The notes under the pieces were generated by a model, which worked only from the letters and a program-made list of their open reading frames with translations, did no database searches and was not told the DNA's origin. The translations under genes were made by a program, and so were the position numbers. From Rhodoferax sp. (lineage in GTDB: Bacteria; Pseudomonadota; Gammaproteobacteria; Burkholderiales; Burkholderiaceae_C): a DNA stretch of 64,000 nucleotides. The stretch is taken from the NCBI RefSeq assembly GCF_028715765.1, contig NZ_JAQURE010000007.1, positions 46,214 to 110,213 on the forward strand. Reading direction: 5' to 3'. Shown piece by piece: positions 42,215-51,483 of the stretch (the stretch's first letter is position 1; each line of letters starts with the position of its first letter).

Positions 42215-43470
42215 TCGCCGTCTCCCCAACCGCCCGCTGGGGCTTCGCCATCGGTGGCGGCAGGCGCGCCAGCGCTAGGCGAGGGATCACGCTGCAAAGC
42301 GTTCATGGTGTACAGCCGCCCAGGCATAAAGCTCTGGCGCCAGGCCTGCATCTCAGCCCGGCTGCCCGGCCAGGAAAACTCTGGCCCCTTCTCGCCACGC
42401 TCACACAGCAGCACATCGTCCAAATCCAGCATGTCAAGCAAATAGGGGGAGTGGGTGGTGGCAATGATCTGGGAGCGGCCACTTTGCGCTGCGGAGCGCA
42501 TCAAGTCCACCACCAGCCCGACGGTGCGCGGGTCCAAGCCGTTCTCCACCTCTTCAATAAACACCACCGGTGGCGGGTCAGGGTCCAGCAACGTTGCGAT
42601 GAGCGGCAGCACCCGCAACGAGCCCGACGACATCAACCACCCCGGAATCTCGTACTTGCTTTCCAGCAACTGCACATAGCTGCGGCGGATGATGCCTGCG
42701 TCAAGCACCTTGGGCTCCACGTCGCTGGCGTACGGCAGCACATAACGCAGCGCGTGGGTAATTTGCTCAAAGGCTGAAGGCGAGCGTTCACGCAGGTCGA
42801 TCAAATACTCAGCCACGTTCGAGCCATCACTTGCCAACCGGATACGCTGACCACTGCGGCTGACAGACTGCAACTGGCCAATAGCATCTGGATTGAGCCG
42901 CAAAAACAGCGTGTTGCGCAAACTGCGCGTGACCTTGTCGAAAGCTCCCAAGAAGGGCAACAGCGTGTTCGCGCCGCCGATGCTCCTGGACGCGCCTTCG
43001 ATATTCGCCTTCAGATCGTCCGAGTATTTGAGTCCCGAAAAACTTGAGTTAACGTTTTTCCCGACAACATTGCGTTCAAATTTGGTTGAAGCTATTTGCC
43101 CGTGCTCTTGCTGGATAAACAGCAGGTTTCCTTTGTCTGCGGTATTGACTGCCACGGACACTTTAGCGTTGACTTTGTCAAGTTTGAGGTTCAGCGTCAG
43201 CTTCATGGGGTTGGGCTGCTTGGAAAGCGGTGCACTGCTCGCTTTGCCTGCTTGTGCACCCTTGTGCCAGATGTGCTCAAACCCCTGCCAATGCTTCATG
43301 GCACCTTCCACCCCAAGGTCCAGGATGCGCACATAAGTCTCAGCAGCCTCCAGCAGGCTTGACTTGCCACTGCCATTGTTGCCAATGATCACATTCAGCG
43401 GCTTCAGTCGAATGGTGCCGGATGAACGCAACGCCTTGAAGTTTTCTACAGCTATAGATGTGATTTGCAT
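42211..43470 (-). CDS. AAA15/OLD-like ATPase
   Basis: 419 residues from ATG 43470 (an in-frame TTG five codons earlier is less likely). SMC/OLD-type ATPase: MQITSIAVENFKALRSSG, Walker A IIGNNGSGKSSLLEAAE, signature-like SSGSLRVLPLIATLL, Walker B VVFIEEVENGLDPRT and the H-loop ATTHSPYLLDML. No TOPRIM domain is fused; it is supplied by the downstream overlapping gene. Such pairs (PARIS-, AbiL- or OLD-type) sense phage or anti-restriction proteins. It starts 28 bases after the methylase stop, in one operon with it. Confidence 0.9.
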   Translation of the reverse strand: MQITSIAVENFKALRSSGTIRLKPLNVIIGNNGSGKSSLLEAAETYVRILDLGVEGAMKHWQGFEHIWHKGAQAGKASSAPLSKQPNPMKLTLNLKLDKVNAKVSVAVNTADKGNLLFIQQEHGQIASTKFERNVVGKNVNSSFSGLKYSDDLKANIEGASRSIGGANTLLPFLGAFDKVTRSLRNTLFLRLNPDAIGQLQSVSRSGQRIRLASDGSNVAEYLIDLRERSPSAFEQITHALRYVLPYASDVEPKVLDAGIIRRSYVQLLESKYEIPGWLMSSGSLRVLPLIATLLDPDPPPVVFIEEVENGLDPRTVGLVVDLMRSAAQSGRSQIIATTHSPYLLDMLDLDDVLLCERGEKGPEFSWPGSRAEMQAWRQSFMPGRLYTMNALQRDPSPSAGAPAATDGEAPAGGWGDGE

Positions 43471-43498
43471 GGCGTTCTCGATCAAGTGTTTTGGCTAG

Positions 43499-46400
43499 CT
43501 AGTCCACCAGCCCATTTGCTACCCGACGGTAGGCGTTGTGGGCATCCACCTTGACGGCATCGGCCACCAGCGGGAAGGTGCCCAGAATGTAGACGAACTC
43601 GGTTTCTGTCAGGCCGTAGAGGTGGGCGACCAAGCCGTCCAACTCGGCACGAAGTTTGGCGCGCTCGGTAGGATCGGTGGTGCCAAAGGCCACCACTGTC
43701 CCTGGTTGCGGCTTCAAACCCACCTCTTTGGCAAGGTCGTCGAACTCGGGGGCGGTACAGATCAGGCGCGCGGCTCTGCTGACAATGGCTCGAAAGGCTC
43801 CGCTACTTGAGGCAGGACTCGGCACTGGCAACAGGTGAATCGCAAACTGACTGACGTTGGAGGTCACTTGTTGCCGGATGAAGTAGTCGGCCACAAACGA
43901 ATTCAGTGCGGCGCACAGATACAAGCTGGTTTGCGGATCAAGCAACTTGTCCACATTGACAAACAGCGAATGCACGACGACTGAATTGGGCGGCAGCACG
44001 GTGCAAATAAGTGTCCGTTCGTTGGTGCTGCTGGCAATACGCCGAATTGCAATGCGGTAGTGGTGCCAGTCGTCGCGTGGGTAAAAACGGGTGGTTTTGA
44101 ACGTCGCCTCAGAAATCCACCATTTTGGTTTTTCCAGCTGGCCATCAAACTGGCCCATCATCTTGCCCTCCCAAACCACCAATCCCTGGCCGTCGTAGTT
44201 GAACAGAGGGTGATCAGACGAAGACATGAACTCGCGCGAAATAGATAGCGGCTCACCCTTGACCCACTTGCCCAGCGGGGTGAATTGGGTCAGTTTTTCT
44301 GCAATGCCAAGTTCACTGGTTTGCTTGAATTCCATCACCGAATGGCTGTCGGGCGACAGGCGTTTGATCAGCTCGACATCCAGCCACAGCGCGCCCTCGT
44401 TGGGAAAACGGGCAAGTTCCTCGACATCGTGGCGCATGAAAGCTGCCGGAAAACGTTTGGTGCCGCCCCCGCTGCTGTCTTCGACCGCCAGCGGTGCCAG
44501 CAAGTCATCAGGCGGCGCACTGGCATTTGCCTCACCGGTTTGCTGGAGGCGTAGCGTCGCAGACTTTTCAAACGTCAGCACGACAAACTTGAAGCTACTA
44601 TGCACACCTTCGAAAATCGTTTTGCGGTTCTCGAAACAAAACAGACCCTCAATTTGCGTCTGTGAAAACAGCAGGTCGCGCAACCCCTTGGTGCCCAGGT
44701 CGTTGTAAATGCCACTGGGAATCACGATGCCGCAATGGCCGCCAGGCCTGAGCAGGTGAAAACTGCGCTCGACAAACAGCTTGTAGAGGTTGACATCGCT
44801 GCCTGCCTTTTTGCCACCGACCATAGCGCTTTGGTGTTTGAACTCCGGCGCTGACCTGAACCAACTGCTCATGTGGGGAAAACGGCTTTCGTAAGCCAGC
44901 CACGCTTGTCTGATCTCGGTTTTTTGCAGCAATTTGTCTTGCTCTTTTTCAAAGTCCGCGATGGCCATCTTGTTGGTGGTGACCAAGCTGGAATATTCTG
45001 AAAAAAACTCTTTGGCCTGCGGTTTGAAAATTTCCCAAGGCGGGTTGGCCAGAATGATGTCAAAACCCCCGCGCCGCTGCACGATGTCGTCAAACACATA
45101 CCCCCAGTGAAACGGTGTTTGGGCGGCAATGTCCCTGGTCTCGATGGGGCGCTTTTTGACTTTGCCCAACGTTTGCTTGGCTGTATCCCAGGTCGGTTCT
45201 TCAAACTTAATTTTGAGTTTTTCAAACTGGTCACGCAGCAACTCATTCATGATGCCGCTGGCGGCTTGCATTTCTTTGTCGATGTTGTCGCGCAAATCTT
45301 GCATGCGCACCGCCTTACCAAAAACTTCAACGGCGTGGCGGTAGGTGTCTAAGTCACGGTTTTTGGCACTTAGCAGCTCTTTAAAGGGCCTGGGCTTGGT
45401 AGCGGCAAACAGGCTGAGCTGGGTGTTGGTTTGGTTGAACTCCACCTCATCCACCCGCATCAACCCCACCAACGAGTTGCCGGGCAGGATGTTGAAGTCG
45501 ATGTTGGGCAGCGGCTCCAGATCTTCCACATTTCGCACGCTGGACACCATGGCCAGAAACAGCCGCAGTTTGGCGATTTCGCAGGCTTCTTCCATGATGT
45601 CCACGCCGTGCAGGTTGTCGGTGACGATGCGGCGTTTGATGTAGTAGCCCACGCTGGGGTGGTCATTTTGAATGCCGCGTAGCCAATTTTCCAGGTCTTT
45701 GCTGGCACCCATGCCAGCCCGACCCACCACGGCGTAGTAAACGTTGATCAGGCATTTGAGTGCCGCCACCAGAAACGCGCCCGAACCCACCGCCGGGTCC
45801 AGGATGGTGATGCTGGGCAACACAACGTTGACCAGTTTCAGCGCAGTGCGCGCGTCCATGCGCGCCAGCAGATCGGACACGGTGTCGAACTTGATTTCTT
45901 TCAGACCCAGCTCGGGCATGGCGGGCTCGTGTACCCGCTCCAGAATCATCTGGTGAATGCTGCGCTCGGCCAGATAGCCAGTGATCTCGGGCCGGGTGTA
46001 ATAGGCACCAAAGGCTTTCTGGTTGATGTATTTCTCAAAGATGTAGCCCAGCACGTCGGGGTTGATCTCGTCTGCGTCGCCACCGGGGGTGTCGTCCAAG
46101 TGCCATGTGTAGCTGGCGAACAGCTCAAAAATGCCTTTGAAAGCGGCATCGGCCACGGTCAGCGTGGTGCCGACGCGTGGCACATGATTGGCGTCCAGCT
46201 CCAGCTTGTGATGCAGGAACAGACCACCGTTGAGGTAAGGGATTTGGCCAGTCAGGGCTTTTGCCGCTGGGCTACGGTCAGTCTCCGGCTTGGCGAAGGC
46301 TTCAAAAAACAGGGCGTTGAGGAATTCGCCAAAGAAACGGTCTGGCCCGCGTTGCTCGCTTTTTTGTAGCTGCTCACGCAGGTAGTCAAAGGACTGGAGG

Positions 46401-47080
46401 TCTAAAAAGCCCTTTTTCTGCAGAAACCATACAAACATCAGCCGGTTCAGCAGCACGCTGGCGTACCAGCGTTTGTCGCGTTCGTTGCCTATGCCTTTGA
46501 TGTGGCTGAGCAGTTCCAGATGTTGCTGCTGGTAGGCGGTGAAGAACTTTTTGGTGGTTTTATCCACGTCCAGCGCCGCCTGGATGCGCCGCGCGGCTTC
46601 CAGCACCGGTAGGCGACCGGATGCGTCCAACTCTGACAATTCCACCACCATGGCTTGCAGCTTGCTGGCGAACAAGTCCACCGGCTGGCCCTTGAAGTAG
46701 TCGTGGCGGCGCGATGTCAGGCGCGGTTTGCCGGAATCGGGGTGTTTGTCGCGCTTGACCCAATACCACTGGCTTTGGCTGGCACCCGTCTGTTTGTCGG
46801 TAAAGATCAGCAGGTTTTCGGCATGGGTGTGGACGATGTGTTTCCACACCCGCAGGTGCTGCTGTTCGTCAGGCCAGCCACCATGCACCACCACCTGAAT
46901 GGCGACCACGCCGCCCAGCTCGGCCACGGTGCGGCGGGTGAACGGGGTTTCACCTGCTGCGTCGCTGGCCCAGGCGGCTTCTGAACTGGCGTGGTTCCAG
47001 CCCAGGACATCTGCGAACAGCCGGGGGAAGTCAAACGCTGACAGGTATTTTTCGAAGCCGGGAAAGTCAAGGTGGGCCAT
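43499..47080 (-). CDS. Large N6-adenine DNA methylase (type IIG/Eco57I-like)
   Basis: 1193 residues. SAM-binding motif I LDPAVGSGAFLVAALKCL (about 455), catalytic motif IV ILANPPWEIF (about 690), and PGNSLVG, LFLAMVSSVRNVEDL between. The N-terminal 400 residues include WYASVLLNRLMFVWFLQKKG and the methylase-lead motif FEKYINQKAFGAYYTRPEIT; the C-terminal 350 residues look like a target-recognition region (YRIAIRRIASSTNERTLICT, NSFVADYFIRQQVTSNVSQF). I see no convincing PD-(D/E)xK nuclease at the N-terminus. Directly abuts the KilA-N gene (stop and start adjacent). Likely the modification subunit of a helicase-containing restriction or BREX/DISARM-like system. Confidence 0.9.
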   Translation of the reverse strand: MAHLDFPGFEKYLSAFDFPRLFADVLGWNHASSEAAWASDAAGETPFTRRTVAELGGVVAIQVVVHGGWPDEQQHLRVWKHIVHTHAENLLIFTDKQTGASQSQWYWVKRDKHPDSGKPRLTSRRHDYFKGQPVDLFASKLQAMVVELSELDASGRLPVLEAARRIQAALDVDKTTKKFFTAYQQQHLELLSHIKGIGNERDKRWYASVLLNRLMFVWFLQKKGFLDLQSFDYLREQLQKSEQRGPDRFFGEFLNALFFEAFAKPETDRSPAAKALTGQIPYLNGGLFLHHKLELDANHVPRVGTTLTVADAAFKGIFELFASYTWHLDDTPGGDADEINPDVLGYIFEKYINQKAFGAYYTRPEITGYLAERSIHQMILERVHEPAMPELGLKEIKFDTVSDLLARMDARTALKLVNVVLPSITILDPAVGSGAFLVAALKCLINVYYAVVGRAGMGASKDLENWLRGIQNDHPSVGYYIKRRIVTDNLHGVDIMEEACEIAKLRLFLAMVSSVRNVEDLEPLPNIDFNILPGNSLVGLMRVDEVEFNQTNTQLSLFAATKPRPFKELLSAKNRDLDTYRHAVEVFGKAVRMQDLRDNIDKEMQAASGIMNELLRDQFEKLKIKFEEPTWDTAKQTLGKVKKRPIETRDIAAQTPFHWGYVFDDIVQRRGGFDIILANPPWEIFKPQAKEFFSEYSSLVTTNKMAIADFEKEQDKLLQKTEIRQAWLAYESRFPHMSSWFRSAPEFKHQSAMVGGKKAGSDVNLYKLFVERSFHLLRPGGHCGIVIPSGIYNDLGTKGLRDLLFSQTQIEGLFCFENRKTIFEGVHSSFKFVVLTFEKSATLRLQQTGEANASAPPDDLLAPLAVEDSSGGGTKRFPAAFMRHDVEELARFPNEGALWLDVELIKRLSPDSHSVMEFKQTSELGIAEKLTQFTPLGKWVKGEPLSISREFMSSSDHPLFNYDGQGLVVWEGKMMGQFDGQLEKPKWWISEATFKTTRFYPRDDWHHYRIAIRRIASSTNERTLICTVLPPNSVVVHSLFVNVDKLLDPQTSLYLCAALNSFVADYFIRQQVTSNVSQFAIHLLPVPSPASSSGAFRAIVSRAARLICTAPEFDDLAKEVGLKPQPGTVVAFGTTDPTERAKLRAELDGLVAHLYGLTETEFVYILGTFPLVADAVKVDAHNAYRRVANGLVD

Positions 47081-47899
47081 TCAACGCACCCCCAGTTGTT
47101 TGATGGTTTGCAGCCCCAGCAACGAGCGCATTTGGGTGATGGCCATGGTGTTAAGTACCAGCAGGCGTTGTGGCGCACTCTGACCTTGGTGGATCAGCAT
47201 GGCATTGATGCTTTCCAGGTTGGACAGCACAACCAGTTGCTCTAGCGTTGCGGTATCGCGCATGTTGCCAGGCTGCTCCGGGTTGGCATCACGCCATTGC
47301 TTGGCCGTGATGCCAAACAGCGCCACATTCAGTAGGTCGGCCTCGCTGGCATAGGTGCTGCTCTTTTGTTCAGCGGTCAACTGCGTCGGAATCAGCCGTT
47401 CTTTGATGGCATCGGTATGGATTTTGTAGTTGACCTTGGACAGGGTGGGCTGAAAGTTCCACTCCAGTTTTGATGTTTGCGACTCTTCATCTTTCAGCCG
47501 CTGGAACTCTTTGATAAGGTAAAGCTTGAATTCGGCGCTGATCCACATGCCAAACTCAAAGGCAATGTCTTTGTGTGCATAGGTGCCACCATACCGACCG
47601 GTTGCAGCATAGATGCCAATGGCGTTGGTTTGCTTGACCCACTCCTTGGCGCTCAGTTTGTAGCTGTTGAGCCCGGCCTTGCTTTTAATTGTGGCGAATT
47701 CGCCATAATTAAAGTTGGGGTTGTAGATGCTTTCCCAAATGCCCAGAAACTCAACGGTATTGCGGTTGCGCAGCCAGTCCGCGATAAAAAAGTCGCCGTC
47801 TTTGGCTTTGAGCATATCGGTCAGCGAGATGTAGTCTTGCGCATGCCGCGTGGCAATGGTGACTTCAGCACCTTGAACTGTAATGACCCGATTTTTCAT
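47081..47899 (-). CDS. KilA-N domain protein
   Basis: 272 residues. N-terminal KilA-N DNA-binding domain (about 20-125): HAQDYISLTDMLKAKDGDFF, IADWLRNRNTVEFLGIWE, GLNSYKLSAKEWVKQTNAIG and GRYGGTYAHKDIAFEFGMWI SAEFKLYLIKEF (joined). The C-terminal half is helical and lacks a recognisable catalytic motif. KilA-N is known from phage and large-virus proteins; here it is sandwiched between a helicase (24 bp) and a methylase (0 bp), suggesting it helps bring the complex to DNA or acts as its specificity factor or regulator. Confidence 0.9.
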   Translation of the reverse strand: MKNRVITVQGAEVTIATRHAQDYISLTDMLKAKDGDFFIADWLRNRNTVEFLGIWESIYNPNFNYGEFATIKSKAGLNSYKLSAKEWVKQTNAIGIYAATGRYGGTYAHKDIAFEFGMWISAEFKLYLIKEFQRLKDEESQTSKLEWNFQPTLSKVNYKIHTDAIKERLIPTQLTAEQKSSTYASEADLLNVALFGITAKQWRDANPEQPGNMRDTATLEQLVVLSNLESINAMLIHQGQSAPQRLLVLNTMAITQMRSLLGLQTIKQLGVR

Positions 47900-47923
47900 A
47901 TTTCGTTTCCTACTTTGCGTTCA

Positions 47924-50900
47924 CTAGGGCACCAGGCCCATGGAGCACACCACGCGCGGCTCGCGCAAGGCAGTATCGTCTTCGGTGTAGGTCAGGCGGG
48001 CTTCTTCGCGCAGGGATTTGACGGCTCCGGCCAGCTCTTCGTCGTTGATGCCGCTGCGCATCAGGCGGTTGAGCAGGTCGGCGGCGGTTTCCAGCAACGG
48101 GCGCTGGTAGAGGTCGTCCAAGGCGCGCTCCAGTTCTTCGTCGCGGAACAGCGTTTTCATCTGCTCGGTGGCGTAGGGCTTGAGGCGCTCGTAGGCGCGC
48201 CTGCGCGGGCTGCTGGGGCGGCCCAGGCCGCCACCTACCGCTTTGTCCTGGCTCACGGCGAGTTGCAGGCCGTGCGCGACCAGCTCATGGTGCTGCGCCA
48301 GTCGCGGCACGGCCGCTGTGCCCGGCGCACATTCGGCGGCGCGGAGCACGGCAAAGTGGGATTCGGTCACGGTTTTGCCGTTGGCACCCACCCAGGCCAG
48401 GTGGTCATTGCCTTCGGGGGACTTGACGTAAACCAGCGCGCCACCTTGGGTTGCGTCCGTCCCCAATATAGGAAACCGTGCCTCATCCAGCACAAAGGCC
48501 TTGGCGCTGTAAACCACGGGCGGCAAGGCTTCCACGGCACTGGCCAGGTTGGGGTCGTCTTGGGTGGCTTGCTTCCAGATTTGCCAGGCGTAAGAGGCCA
48601 GGTCTACCTCGTCGTCGTTGTCGTCCAGCACACCTTGTTGTTCGGTGTAAAGGTTGCGGATGGTGTTGGCCTCTTCGTCTTCAAAGAAAGATTCGTCAGT
48701 GCCCACCACTTCGGCGTTTTCTTGCAGTCGCTGGCGAATGCGCGAGCGCAGTTGGATGAGCTGCTCGACCCCATCGGCTGGCAAGAACGAGTAGCAATGA
48801 ATCTCTTCGGCGCGCTGGCCAATGCGGTCCACCCGACCCGCACGCTGAATCAAGCGGATGATGGCCCACGGCAGGTCAAAGTTGACCACCACGTTGCTGT
48901 CTTGCAGGTTTTGGCCTTCTGAGAGCACATCGGTGCAGATTAGCACCCGAACTTCGTCCGCCTTGGGGATTGTTTTGTTGTTGGACTTGGGGCTGAACCG
49001 GCAAGCCAACGCGTAGGGGTCGGCGCTGACACCGGTGGCAACTTCAACATGGGTTACGCCAGCATGGCGCAGTTCACGGGCCAGGTAGCGCGCGGTATCG
49101 GCAAATTGGGTAAAGACCAATACCTTGGTTTTGGCGTGCGTTTGGGTCACAAGGTGCTGCAAGGCCAGCAGTTTTTGGTCGTGCGCCGGGTTCCACTGGC
49201 CTTGTTGTCTGAGCAGTTCAGAAAGCGTTTGCGTGTCTTGCGCCAGGTTGGCAGCCAGCGATGGCTTGAACAGGTTGGGGCGTATCCACTTGAACCGCTT
49301 TTTATACGGGCCTGCGTATTGTGCGTAAACGGCCTTAGCGCGCGCCATGTCGTCCAGCAGACCATTGGCTTCAGTGGCGGTGTCCACCATACCGTCGAGC
49401 AAATCTTCCGGGTCGCCTTCAACACCGTCGGCATCTTCGTCCACACGTTCCAGGTCCAGCAGGCCAGCGTCCAGCACGCCCAGCGGCAAGTCCAGCCCTT
49501 GCTCGATGGCGTACTGGTAAATCTGGTTGCGCAAAATGTGCCGGTCGATTGACTGCAAGAAGGAAAAGCCGTTGGATTCCAGCCGCTTGAACAGGTTGGT
49601 GCGGCAAAAGCCCATCAGGCGTTTGCCAGCGCGGCCCAGGTTGTCAATGATCTTGCGCTCTGGGCCGGTGGCCTCTTTTTCTGCCAACGGGTCAACATAC
49701 AGGCCCAGTCCATAGCGTGGTACATGCAGGGCGTTGATCTGGTCAACCACCGCCGCAGAGTAAAGCCGGGCATAGCGGTCAGCTGGGTTGGCCTCATCCA
49801 CCGCAAACTGCAAGGACACGGGCTTACGCACCGGAAAGTAGCGCTTTTCGCCGTCTTTGCCCGCAATAAAACGGCGGCCTTGGGCATCAGCCGCGGTGTA
49901 GTGCTGGATGATGAAACTGCGGGTGCGGCGCACCATGTAGAGGCGAATCAGCTCGCGCCAGTCATCAAATTCGTCGCTCTTTTCAATCGCCAAAATGGAG
50001 TTGACGCGGCATTGGTACTTCCGCTCGAACTCGGCCTCGCCCATGCCAGTTTTGCGCATGTGGTGCTCTGGGCGGAGGCCGATGTTGGCTTTTTCGTCAA
50101 TGAACAGGCGCAACTGGGCTGACAGATCAGCCTTGGTCTTGTTGTAAGGTGTGGCGGTGAGCAGTATCACCTTGGCATCGCAGCTTTTGATGTAGTCGGC
50201 AATGGCCTTGTAGCGCCTGCCCTCGCGGTTGCGCAGGTTGTGGCTTTCATCAATCAGCACCAACCGGTAGCGTTTCAGGCTAGGTAGCTTTTTGGTGACC
50301 TGTGAGATGGGCAACACCGTGCCGCGCAGGCCATAACTGGTGCGGTAACTCTCCCACATGGGTTCCAGATTTTTCGGACAGATGATGAGCGTCTCGTAGC
50401 CCAGATCGTCCTCAAACATGCGCGCCAGTGCCGTGGCCATGATGGTTTTTCCCAAGCCCACCACGTCGCCAATCATCACGCCGCCACGGCGGTGCAGGTG
50501 GCGGGCGGCGATCTTGACAGCGCCTTTTTGAAACTCAAACAACTCCTGCTCAAAGCGGACCGGTAGCCGGAACTGGCTCAAACCGGCACGTGCCTCAGTG
50601 CTGAGGTGGTAGGCGATGTTGAGATAAATATGGTGTGGCGGGATGGCATCCTCTCGTGCCCAGCTGGTCTCGATGATTTGCGCCAGGTCTTCTGACACAT
50701 CCAGCGCCCAGCGGTCTCCCCAACGGGCATCAAACCACTTGGATAGTTTGTCAGTGGCCAGATGATCGAGCACGTCAACGTTAAGTTCACCTTGCTTGGA
50801 CAAGCCCGACAAAGTGAGATTGCTGCTGCCCACAAAACCGGTGATCGGGTTGTTGATGTCGTCCCGAAACAAAAGGTAAAGCTTGGCGTGCAGCGGGTAT

Positions 50901-51304
50901 GGCAGAAACAGCTTAACGACCAGTTGTTTGGCGCGCAGTTGTCGGGCCAGGCGGCGCAAACCGGCTTCATCTTGTCCGGTGGGAATACCCAGTGTGATCT
51001 GCTCACGCAGGTGCGCTGCAAACTGCATCTTCAAACGGCTGGCGGTTGCGTTGTCGATCAATCCGCCGTCTGCGGTCTGTCGGTACAAATCGCGAATCTC
51101 GTCATAAGGCGGGCGCTGCATACCCACCAGCACTCGGCACACTTGGCCCTCAAGCGGGTTCCAGGGCTGCACCAAATCGTCCACCGCCTGCCAACCGCGA
51201 AGATTGAGATACCCCACACAAAAGTCGGCCCGCTTGGAGACTTGCATGGTGCCGCGCAGCGTGCTGAGCAGCTCTTGGTCGATGTTGTCAAAGATGCGTG
51301 TCAT
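47924..51304 (-). CDS. PLD-domain SNF2-type helicase
   Basis: 1126 residues from ATG 51304. N-terminal phospholipase-D-like half-site: LHAKLYLLFRDDINN and VGSSNLTLSG (HxK..GSxN, about 140-165). SNF2/DEAD helicase core: Walker A GDVVGLGKTIMATALA (about 285), Walker B VLIDESHNLR, TATPYNKTK, and helicase C with VLVFTQFADTARYLARE, LICTDVLSEGQNLQ and QRAGRVDRIGQ (about 815). The C-terminal 200 residues are helical and acidic. The protein combines DNA translocation with a potential nuclease, as in DISARM (DrmC/DrmD) but fused in one chain. First gene of the five-gene operon. Confidence 0.92.
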   Translation of the reverse strand: MTRIFDNIDQELLSTLRGTMQVSKRADFCVGYLNLRGWQAVDDLVQPWNPLEGQVCRVLVGMQRPPYDEIRDLYRQTADGGLIDNATASRLKMQFAAHLREQITLGIPTGQDEAGLRRLARQLRAKQLVVKLFLPYPLHAKLYLLFRDDINNPITGFVGSSNLTLSGLSKQGELNVDVLDHLATDKLSKWFDARWGDRWALDVSEDLAQIIETSWAREDAIPPHHIYLNIAYHLSTEARAGLSQFRLPVRFEQELFEFQKGAVKIAARHLHRRGGVMIGDVVGLGKTIMATALARMFEDDLGYETLIICPKNLEPMWESYRTSYGLRGTVLPISQVTKKLPSLKRYRLVLIDESHNLRNREGRRYKAIADYIKSCDAKVILLTATPYNKTKADLSAQLRLFIDEKANIGLRPEHHMRKTGMGEAEFERKYQCRVNSILAIEKSDEFDDWRELIRLYMVRRTRSFIIQHYTAADAQGRRFIAGKDGEKRYFPVRKPVSLQFAVDEANPADRYARLYSAAVVDQINALHVPRYGLGLYVDPLAEKEATGPERKIIDNLGRAGKRLMGFCRTNLFKRLESNGFSFLQSIDRHILRNQIYQYAIEQGLDLPLGVLDAGLLDLERVDEDADGVEGDPEDLLDGMVDTATEANGLLDDMARAKAVYAQYAGPYKKRFKWIRPNLFKPSLAANLAQDTQTLSELLRQQGQWNPAHDQKLLALQHLVTQTHAKTKVLVFTQFADTARYLARELRHAGVTHVEVATGVSADPYALACRFSPKSNNKTIPKADEVRVLICTDVLSEGQNLQDSNVVVNFDLPWAIIRLIQRAGRVDRIGQRAEEIHCYSFLPADGVEQLIQLRSRIRQRLQENAEVVGTDESFFEDEEANTIRNLYTEQQGVLDDNDDEVDLASYAWQIWKQATQDDPNLASAVEALPPVVYSAKAFVLDEARFPILGTDATQGGALVYVKSPEGNDHLAWVGANGKTVTESHFAVLRAAECAPGTAAVPRLAQHHELVAHGLQLAVSQDKAVGGGLGRPSSPRRRAYERLKPYATEQMKTLFRDEELERALDDLYQRPLLETAADLLNRLMRSGINDEELAGAVKSLREEARLTYTEDDTALREPRVVCSMGLVP

Positions 51305-51390
51305 GGGCTGGCTCGTTGTTTCCCTGGAACCCCGATTGTGCCCAAAGAATTTTGCAATCCCAATGACACGTCTGTCAAACTGAATGCTTC

Positions 51391-51483
51391 TTTTTAAATA
51401 GCTACTTACGCTTGTTGAATAAGCGCTAGAGACCAATTGTTATCATAAACCCAGTGTCTGCCAAACCTGCTCCATCCGCGCTG
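51391..51483 (+). repeat. Dispersed palindromic repeat, copy 12, right flank of the accessory island
   Basis: AAATAGCTACTTACGCTTGT then TGAATAAGCGCTAGAGACCA and ATTG; matches the left-flank copy at 39932-40022, with similarity continuing into the last codons of ubiD (CCCAGTGTCTGCCAAACCTG). Same orientation as the left copy. Confidence 0.8.
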
